DNA from: Anaerolineales bacterium
Lineage (GTDB): Bacteria > Chloroflexota > Anaerolineae > Anaerolineales > Villigracilaceae
Direction: 5' to 3'
DNA length: 6,371 bases
NCBI GenBank assembly: GCA_028689195.1
Contig: JAQTWR010000162.1
Span: forward strand, 1 to 6,371
Shown one piece after another: positions 1-4,057 of the stretch. Numbering within the stretch: position 1 is the first letter of the stretch; the number at the start of each line of letters is the position of its first letter. Made by a program: the position numbers and the translations under genes. A model generated the notes under the pieces. It made no database searches. It was not told where the DNA came from and saw only the letters and a list, made by a program, of their open reading frames with translations.

Positions 1-467
1 AGATCGGCGTATTCGATTAGCGCCAGCGGCGCGTCGCGCCCAGTGATGATGAGATGCATCATCGGCGGTTTATGGGCTTTCAGCCATTCAATCACTGACG
101 CGGTTTCGATCCACCCAAACGCCAGCGGATAAGTGAATTCGTCGAGGATGACGAGGTCGTATTCGGCGCTTTCGATGAGCGTCTTTGCTTCTTCCCATCC
201 GTGAACCGCGAGCGCGATGGTCTTGTCCATGTCTTTGCTCGTCCAAGTAAATCCGTCGCCGACGGGACGAATATTAATGCCGAGTTTTTTCGCGGCTTTG
301 ATTTCGCCATAGTTGGCGTTTTCATTTTTCAAAAATTGCAGCATGACGATACGCATGTTGCGTCCCCACGCGCGAAACAAGACTCCCAGCGCGGCGGTCG
401 TCTTGCCTTTGCCATTGCCGGTGTTGACGATGACCAATCCTTTTTTTGTAGTTTTTTTATTATCCAT
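1..467 (-). CDS. cobO: Cob(I)alamin adenosyltransferase, CobO/BtuR/CobA type (3' end cut by window edge)
   Basis: This cytosolic enzyme transfers the adenosyl group of ATP to reduced cob(I)alamin (or cobinamide/cobyrate), making the coenzyme form of B12. Read from the ATG at 467, 155 codons are visible and the frame runs off the left edge. Residues 10-24 form the N-terminal strand and the P-loop GNGKGKTT (17-24), the family's characteristic Walker A motif. A Walker B-like strand, DLVILDEF, lies at about 104-111, and the family motif TGRDAP at about 142-147. CobO proteins usually have about 170-200 residues, so only a short C-terminal piece should be missing. The start is supported by an AGAGGA ribosome-binding site at 472-477. 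It is the third visible gene of the riboswitch-led operon after btuF and btuC, 66 nt from the btuC stop, with a double palindrome in that gap. Its place behind a B12 importer fits a salvage role. The unrelated PduO and EutT adenosyltransferase types lack this P-loop signature, so family assignment is firm. Confidence 0.95.
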   Translation of the reverse strand, partial: MDNKKTTKKGLVIVNTGNGKGKTTAALGVLFRAWGRNMRIVMLQFLKNENANYGEIKAAKKLGINIRPVGDGFTWTSKDMDKTIALAVHGWEEAKTLIESAEYDLVILDEFTYPLAFGWIETASVIEWLKAHKPPMMHLIITGRDAPLALIEYAD

Positions 468-485
468 GTTTTCCTCTTGTGTAAC

Positions 486-524
486 ACGACATTTATGTCG
501 CAGCCGTTGCGAGATAAATCTCGC
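486..524. repeat. Double short palindrome between btuC and cobO
   Basis: Two adjacent palindromes fill most of the btuC-cobO gap. The first is cgacatttatgtcg (487-500, 6-bp arms). The second is gcgagataaatctcgc (509-524, 7-bp arms), separated by about 8 nt. A near-identical arrangement occurs at 2601-2640 upstream of btuF, and the gacatttatgtcg core is shared exactly. This makes it a dispersed element rather than a chance hairpin. In the transcript it would form two small hairpins about 10 nt upstream of the cobO ribosome-binding site. There is no U-run, so it does not look like an intrinsic terminator. REP/BIME-like elements that stabilise or process mRNA are one possible analogy, by inference only. 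Confidence 0.7.
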
Positions 525-533
525 GCTACGGGT

Positions 534-1529
534 TCACCAACTTCCTTGATTTTTTGCGCGGCGCAAAATCCATAGAAAAAACGGCGCGCCCGCCAACGCG
601 GTGACGATGCCCACGGGAAGTTCCTGCGGCGCGAGAATGATACGCGACAAAACATCCGCGAGCAATAGCGCGCTGGCTCCGCCGATAATACTCAGCGGGA
701 TGATGCGGCGATAATCCACGCCCCACCAAATGCGGACAACATGCGGAACGATCAAGCCGATAAAGCCGATAATGCCCGCGAAAGAAACCGCCGCCGCCGT
801 AACCAGCGACGCGGCAACGATAATCATAAACTTAACGCGGCGCACGTTCAATCCCATTTGAAGCGCCTGGTCGTCGCCGAATTGCAAAAGGTTCAGGGCG
901 TATCCGTTCAAAACCAATATCGTCAATCCAATCGCCAAGTAGGGAATCAACGCGAGCGTATATTCCCAGCCGATGAGACTCACGCCGCCGAGCAGCCATC
1001 CAATGGCGCGGCGCAGCTCGCCGGTGGAACGCAGCATTAAGTACGAAGTCAGCGAAGTTGCGAAGGAAGAAACCGCAACGCCCGCGAGGATTAAATTAGT
1101 GGTGGGAACTGTCGCGCCGATGTGGGCGAAAATATATACGAGGTAAACGGTCAACAAACTGGCGATGAATGCCGCAAGCGGAATTAACATCAAACCGAAA
1201 GTTGTGTATCCGCGCTGCATAGACATTGCCAATACCGCGCCCAATCCTGCGCCGGAAGCGACGCCGATTAAATACGGGTCGGCAAGAGGATTGCGGAACA
1301 ACCCTTGATACGCCGCGCCGCTGCCAGCCAACGCCGCGCCGACCAACGCGATCAGAATCGTGCGCGGTAAACGAATGTCCCATAAAATTGTGCGGAAAAT
1401 TTCGTTGTGCGTTACGCCGATCAACACGCGCCATAATTCTCCCAACGGAATGAAAACGGAACCCACCGCAAGGCTGAACAGCAATGCGGCGAGGAGAATA
1501 GAGAGAGAAAAAAGATAAGGGCGCGGCAT
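534..1529 (-). CDS. btuC: BtuC-like FecCD-family ABC transporter permease (vitamin B12/corrinoid import)
   Basis: This is the membrane subunit of a type II ABC importer, expected to form a homodimer that passes corrinoid from the lipoprotein BtuF to the cytosol. The 331 residues match the usual FecCD permease length and contain around ten hydrophobic segments. Family motifs include RLPRT at 53-57, at the position where BtuC arginines contact the binding protein, and GLFRNPLADPYLIG at about 76-89. Nearer the C-terminus, GFIGLIVPHVVR is followed by a GVDYRR segment, the region of the coupling helix that meets the ATPase, and then ELPVGIVTALAGAPFF. FecCD permeases also carry siderophores and heme. 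The B12 assignment rests on the riboswitch upstream and the cobO gene downstream. The start is the only sensible ATG, because an in-frame TAA lies two codons upstream. No good ribosome-binding site is visible: the nearest purine run belongs to the palindromic repeat at 1541-1606, so translation may be weak or coupled. No btuD ATPase gene is in the window. Confidence 0.9.
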   Translation of the reverse strand: MPRPYLFSLSILLAALLFSLAVGSVFIPLGELWRVLIGVTHNEIFRTILWDIRLPRTILIALVGAALAGSGAAYQGLFRNPLADPYLIGVASGAGLGAVLAMSMQRGYTTFGLMLIPLAAFIASLLTVYLVYIFAHIGATVPTTNLILAGVAVSSFATSLTSYLMLRSTGELRRAIGWLLGGVSLIGWEYTLALIPYLAIGLTILVLNGYALNLLQFGDDQALQMGLNVRRVKFMIIVAASLVTAAAVSFAGIIGFIGLIVPHVVRIWWGVDYRRIIPLSIIGGASALLLADVLSRIILAPQELPVGIVTALAGAPFFLWILRRAKNQGSW

Positions 1530-1540
1530 AATTTAGCGCG

Positions 1541-1606
1541 TCACCCTGAGCGATAGCGAAGGGTCTCTGAAACAAACATGGAGATTCTTCGCTACGCTCA
1601 GAATGA
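1541..1606. repeat. Imperfect inverted repeat between btuF and btuC
   Basis: The left arm (1541-1567) and the reverse complement of the right arm (1581-1606) agree except for one inserted A and two two-base differences. Both read tca-(cc/tt)-ctgagcg-(a)-tagcgaag-(gg/aa)-tctc. The loop is about 13 nt. In the transcript this gives a long hairpin of about 20 bp that starts about 11 nt from the stop codon of btuF and ends 11 nt before the btuC start codon. No U-tract follows. The module resembles short mobile or dispersed palindromes seen in many bacterial intergenic regions. Only one copy is in this window, so dispersal is inferred. By position it could lower the expression of btuC and cobO relative to btuF, or protect the btuF 3' end. 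Confidence 0.75.
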
Positions 1607-1617
1607 CATACGAAAAG

Positions 1618-2577
1618 TTACTTAAACAATTCCGGTCGCAGCAACTTTGCCAGCGCTTCGAGACCATCTACCAAACGCGGACCCGGGCGGCTGACGAGAT
1701 TATCGTCAAAAGGAAGAACTTGATTATTTTTGACGGCGGATAAATTTTCCCAGCCGGGGCGCAAGGCGATTGATTCGGGCGTAGCGCCATACGCAGAATC
1801 GCCGAGGATGATGAAAGCCGGATCGGCGGCAACGACTTGCTCCAAACTAAATTGAGGATAACCGTCAATGTCCGCCGCGATGTTATATCCGCCTGCGCGT
1901 TCGAGCAACAACGAGATGAACGTGCCTTTTCCGGCGGTATAAGGCTTGGCGGGATCGGTGGCGTCCAGTTCGTAAAAGACGTTCATGCGCGAACTGATCG
2001 GCGCGATTTTTTCATCCACTGCGGCGACGCGCGCTTTGAGCGATTCGACGAGCGCGGCGGCTTCGCTTTCGCGTCCCGTTAATTTCGCGACAATTTCAAG
2101 ATTGGCGTACATGCCTTCAATCGTCGTTGGATTTTTCAGGTAATAGACTTTCAAGCCCAAATCTTCAAGCGATTTCACTTGTTCGGGCGTGTTGATTTCT
2201 GCGGCGAGAATCAGATCAGGTTCGAGCGAGACGATCAATTCTGTGTTCAAGGCTTCAAACGCAGAACCAACATCCTGCACGCTTTTCGCGGCTTCGGGAT
2301 AATCGGAAAGTTGATCGCGCCCGACAACTTGCGCGCCCGCGCCGATGGCAAATAAAATTTCGGTATTAGACGGAGCCAGCGAGATGATCTTCTGCGCGGG
2401 CATATCCAATTTGACTTCGCGGTCGAGTCCATCGGTCAACGTGATGGAAGAATCCGCGACAACCTGCGCTTCAGTCGGCGCGGCGGTTGCGGGCATTTGG
2501 GTTGGCAGGGCGGCGGGTCCGCATGCGCCAAGAAACAGCGCGAGAAGCAGGGTTAGAAAAAAAGTTTTACGAAACAT
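1618..2577 (-). CDS. btuF: BtuF-like cobalamin-binding lipoprotein of an ABC importer
   Basis: This is an extracytoplasmic substrate-binding protein anchored to the membrane by a lipid. It should capture corrinoid and deliver it to the BtuC permease encoded next. The 319-residue protein has a short basic N-terminus and a hydrophobic stretch ending in the lipobox LFLGAC, with lipidation at Cys19. A Pro/Ala/Thr/Gln-rich linker to about residue 42 follows. A Peripla_BP_2 (class III, two-lobed) domain then runs to the end. The segment AQKIISLAPSNTEILFAIGA (61-80) is typical of BtuF, and Glu73 sits where E. coli BtuF has the glutamate that docks on BtuC. SLEQVVAADP (244-253) supplies the likely second docking Glu (246). 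SRPGPRLVDGLEALAKLL (296-313) is the usual C-terminal helix start. The start at 2577 is chosen because AGGAG lies 5 nt upstream and the signal sequence begins there. An ATG at 2607 lies inside a palindrome and lacks a ribosome-binding site. This is the first gene behind the cobalamin riboswitch, which supports B12 over heme or siderophore. Confidence 0.92.
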   Translation of the reverse strand: MFRKTFFLTLLLALFLGACGPAALPTQMPATAAPTEAQVVADSSITLTDGLDREVKLDMPAQKIISLAPSNTEILFAIGAGAQVVGRDQLSDYPEAAKSVQDVGSAFEALNTELIVSLEPDLILAAEINTPEQVKSLEDLGLKVYYLKNPTTIEGMYANLEIVAKLTGRESEAAALVESLKARVAAVDEKIAPISSRMNVFYELDATDPAKPYTAGKGTFISLLLERAGGYNIAADIDGYPQFSLEQVVAADPAFIILGDSAYGATPESIALRPGWENLSAVKNNQVLPFDDNLVSRPGPRLVDGLEALAKLLRPELFK

Positions 2578-2582
2578 GAAAT

Positions 2583-2587
2583 CTCCT
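2583..2587 (-). promoter_or_regulatory. Ribosome-binding site of btuF (decides start)
   Basis: AGGAG on the minus strand, 5 nt before the ATG at 2577. It favours that start over the ATG at 2607 in the same frame, which would add ten residues encoded by the palindromic repeat ahead of the signal peptide. Confidence 0.8.
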
Positions 2588-2600
2588 AGGGTTTTGTAGC

Positions 2601-2640
2601 GCGACATTTATGTCGCTTGACATTGCGACTTGAAAGTCGC
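2601..2640. repeat. Double short palindrome upstream of btuF
   Basis: Two adjacent palindromes: gcgacatttatgtcgc (2601-2616, 7-bp arms) and gcgacttgaaagtcgc (2625-2640, 6-7 bp arms), with 8 nt between them. The layout, spacing and first palindrome match the element at 486-524. The similarity also extends into the flank: on the minus strand both first palindromes are followed by G(C/T)G(C/T)TAC. It lies in the untranslated leader, between the riboswitch terminator and the btuF ribosome-binding site. A role in mRNA stability is possible but not shown. Confidence 0.7.
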
Positions 2641-2649
2641 GGCACATGG

Positions 2650-2678
2650 AATCAAAATCCCCAGCCGATGACTGGGGA
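2650..2678 (-). terminator. Candidate intrinsic terminator of the cobalamin riboswitch
   Basis: On the minus strand, UCCCCAG (2678-2672) pairs with CUGGGGA (2664-2658). Two further pairs (U-G, C-G) can close a three-base loop, giving about 9 bp, mostly GC. UUUU follows, then GAUU. The U-run is short, so termination may be partial. It sits downstream of the aptamer and upstream of the btuF ribosome-binding site, where the expression platform of a transcriptional OFF switch belongs. Confidence 0.6.
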
Positions 2679-2716
2679 GGATGGAGAGGCAATCCGAAAC
2701 GCCGTCTTCCACCTCC
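2676..2716 (-). promoter_or_regulatory. Candidate antiterminator hairpin of the riboswitch
   Basis: In the transcript, GGAGG-U-GGA (2716-2708) can pair with UCC-AU-CCUCC (2685-2676), and an inner GGC/GCC can extend the stem. The 3' arm uses bases 2676-2678, which also belong to the terminator 5' arm, so the two hairpins exclude each other. The 5' arm contains GUGG (2712-2709), which could instead pair with CCAC (2733-2730) just after the aptamer, an anti-antiterminator. This logic is worked out by eye from base pairing and has not been tested by folding calculation. Confidence 0.45.
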
Positions 2717-2734
2717 TTTACGCGAGAGTGTGGC

Positions 2735-2905
2735 AAACCGACCAGAGCGGGCGACCTGACTTTGTTAGTCTTGTAGTCTGCTAGTTTGCTGGTCTACTGG
2801 TCGTTTTTGACTAGTAAACTAGCGCGCTAAGAGGCTATTCAACTAACATCACAGTTGCGCGACAGCGTCGGATTTACACCGACTTCGCCGCTTGCTGATC
2901 GTTAT
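2735..2905 (-). promoter_or_regulatory. Cobalamin (adenosylcobalamin/B12) riboswitch aptamer
   Basis: The RNA binds a cobalamin and regulates the downstream import/adenosylation operon. The conserved core at 2880-2851 reads GGUGUAAAUCCG, then GCUGUCGCGCAACUGU, a near-consensus match to the cobalamin riboswitch core. The classic B12 box lies at 2762-2744 (AAGUCAGG, then CCCGCU). A closing stem supports the boundaries: GAUCAG (2900-2895) pairs with CUGGUC (2745-2740), and AGCGG (2892-2888) pairs with CCGCU (2750-2746). GUUAGUU (2847-2841) pairs with GACUAAC (2770-2764), closing a long variable arm built from an 8-nt repeat. The aptamer begins right at the stop codon of the preceding gene and about 5-10 nt from a predicted transcription start. 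Genes btuF, btuC and cobO downstream are textbook targets. The switch is most likely OFF when B12 is high. Confidence 0.93.
2766..2823. repeat. Degenerate 8-bp tandem repeat with complementary arm, inside the riboswitch
   Basis: On the plus strand, five 8-bp units run from 2766 to 2805: TAGTCTTG, TAGTCTGC, TAGTTTGC, TGGTCTAC, TGGTCGTT. The last is the most diverged. A segment at 2809-2823 (gactagtaaactagc) is the reverse complement of the units with few mismatches. In the minus-strand RNA, the arm at 2823-2809 can pair over 15 positions with 2802-2788, with 13 pairs (one G-U) and two A-C mismatches, around an AAAAAC loop. It forms the variable arm between the aptamer core and the B12 box. Confidence 0.7.
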
Positions 2906-4047
2906 GATTTTTCGATTGTAAGCCGCGATGATATAAGCGTCAAGACAAATAACAAAACGGAGGAAAATAACAAACTGGAATTGCCCGCGCGGGCGAACAT
3001 CCCAAGCGCCAAAGCGGGGACAAAAAACGCGAGCGAGAGCCCGATCCAGATTTTTGCGTTTGGCTTATCTGCGAGAACGAACATCGGGATAAGCAAAAAA
3101 GCGAAATCGTAATTGAGCAGGTAGGGATTTGCGAGCAGGGCAATGCAAACAAACGAAGCGATCAGTTCTTCCGGCGCGGGATGGCGTTTCATCCACACAA
3201 ACAAGCCGATCAACGCGAGGAGCAAAATCGCGGCAAGCCCTATCGAACCGCCAAACTTCCAACCGAGGATGTGAGCAATCAAGCGCGGAAAACTCACGCA
3301 TAAATTATCGCATTGCGAAACACCCCTAAAAGACATAAGCGACCGAAGGTAAGAAAGGGGCCAGGCTTTATCGGCGATGAAGCCGACGATAAATAAAACG
3401 AAGCCCGCGAAACCCGCCGCGAGAGCCGCCCGCCTGCCGAAATCATCGCGGCGCAGCAGAAGGTAGACAAATACCGCCAGCGCAACCAACAGTCCGATGT
3501 GCGGCTTGAACGCAGCCAGCGCCATTCCGAGCGCGGCGAGAAAAACGCTTTGTTTCCGCAGCGCGTATATCAGCAGGGATATTCCCAGCAGCGTAGGGAA
3601 GACGTATTGACCGACGTACAAAGCGCCCAACACGGGAAGAAACAACGGCGCGACGACAAACGCCGCTAATTTTTTATACGGACTCCATTGCTCGCCAAGC
3701 AGCCACGCCGAGATTAATAACATGGCGGCGTTGAGCAAAAACCACATCCGCGTTGCGGCGGCAATGGGCAGCAGCGCGAGCGGCAGCGTAACGACGGCGT
3801 ACCACGGCGGATAGGGAAACGAAAGAACGAAGACCCTGTCTGCCGAAACGCCCCACTCTTCCGCCAGTATTTGCGTCTGCGCTTCGCGGTCATAAAGCGG
3901 AACGCCGCGCAAAACGAGGCGATCCGCTTGATACAACACGCGGAAATCAAGGTCGGTCGGCAAAGGGAGCGGCGCGTAAATAGCGACGACCAGCATAAGA
4001 CTTATCGCCGCAGCCAATATTAAACAGACGAACAAAATTCGCTTCAT
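2902..4047 (-). CDS. Polytopic membrane protein, likely GT87/DUF2029 glycosyltransferase
   Basis: The 381-residue protein is almost entirely hydrophobic, with roughly ten membrane segments starting at residue 4. After the first segment an extracytoplasmic loop holds TDLDFRVLYQADRLVLRGVPLYD (31-53, shown here split as TDLDFR then VLRGVPLYD). The acidic D32/D34 pair is at the place where GT-C transferases keep catalytic acids. FPYPPWYAVVTLPLALLP (77-94) and GQYVFP, followed by an AAFKPHIGLL segment (146-187), match the pattern of DUF2029/GT87 proteins. Those enzymes use polyprenyl-phosphate sugars to glycosylate cell-envelope lipids or polysaccharides. The substrate here is unknown, and the assignment is by motif pattern rather than a close relative. 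The gene starts 10 nt after the flavoprotein stop, without a clear ribosome-binding site, so translation is probably coupled to the gene before it. Its final codons contain the promoter of the B12 operon, and no terminator is seen after it. Confidence 0.7.
   Translation of the reverse strand: MKRILFVCLILAAAISLMLVVAIYAPLPLPTDLDFRVLYQADRLVLRGVPLYDREAQTQILAEEWGVSADRVFVLSFPYPPWYAVVTLPLALLPIAAATRMWFLLNAAMLLISAWLLGEQWSPYKKLAAFVVAPLFLPVLGALYVGQYVFPTLLGISLLIYALRKQSVFLAALGMALAAFKPHIGLLVALAVFVYLLLRRDDFGRRAALAAGFAGFVLFIVGFIADKAWPLSYLRSLMSFRGVSQCDNLCVSFPRLIAHILGWKFGGSIGLAAILLLALIGLFVWMKRHPAPEELIASFVCIALLANPYLLNYDFAFLLIPMFVLADKPNAKIWIGLSLAFFVPALALGMFARAGNSSLLFSSVLLFVLTLISSRLTIEKS
2915..2943 (-). promoter_or_regulatory. 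Sigma-70-type promoter for the B12 operon
   Basis: On the minus strand, a -35 box TTGACG (2943-2938) and a -10 box TACAAT (2920-2915) are separated by exactly 17 nt. Each differs from consensus at one base. The expected transcription start is near 2908, so the RNA would begin a few bases before the aptamer's closing stem. The promoter lies inside the last codons of the upstream membrane-protein gene, which ends at 2902. Confidence 0.75.
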
Positions 4048-4057
4048 GCGCCGCCGA

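Noticed and set aside
486..524. Intrinsic terminator between btuC and cobO
   Set aside because: The hairpins have AT-rich centres and no U-tract follows, so termination is not supported; the same element sits upstream of btuF where termination would shut off the operon.
201..575. Plus-strand open frames across cobO, btuC and the flavoprotein gene (for example 201-575, 741-1040, 4235-4546)
   Set aside because: All lie opposite well-supported genes, have biased composition and show no motifs or ribosome-binding sites; they reflect the codon bias of the minus-strand genes.
1096..1575. 159-codon open frame overlapping the 5' part of btuC in another frame
   Set aside because: Its product is Arg/His-rich with no recognisable motif, and it overlaps a strongly conserved permease frame; it is a shadow of btuC.
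2578..2607. Upstream ATG at 2607 as start of btuF
   Set aside because: It sits in the palindrome, lacks a ribosome-binding site, and would put ten extra residues before a canonical lipoprotein signal peptide that has its own AGGAG.
2578..2718. Leader peptide after the AAAGGAGG sequence at 2713-2720
   Set aside because: No ATG or GTG follows at a usable distance. The purine run is better explained as an arm of the antiterminator hairpin.
2766..2805. CRISPR-like or microsatellite array
   Set aside because: The units are 8 bp, contiguous and without spacers, so it is not CRISPR. The RNA context shows it is part of the riboswitch arm.
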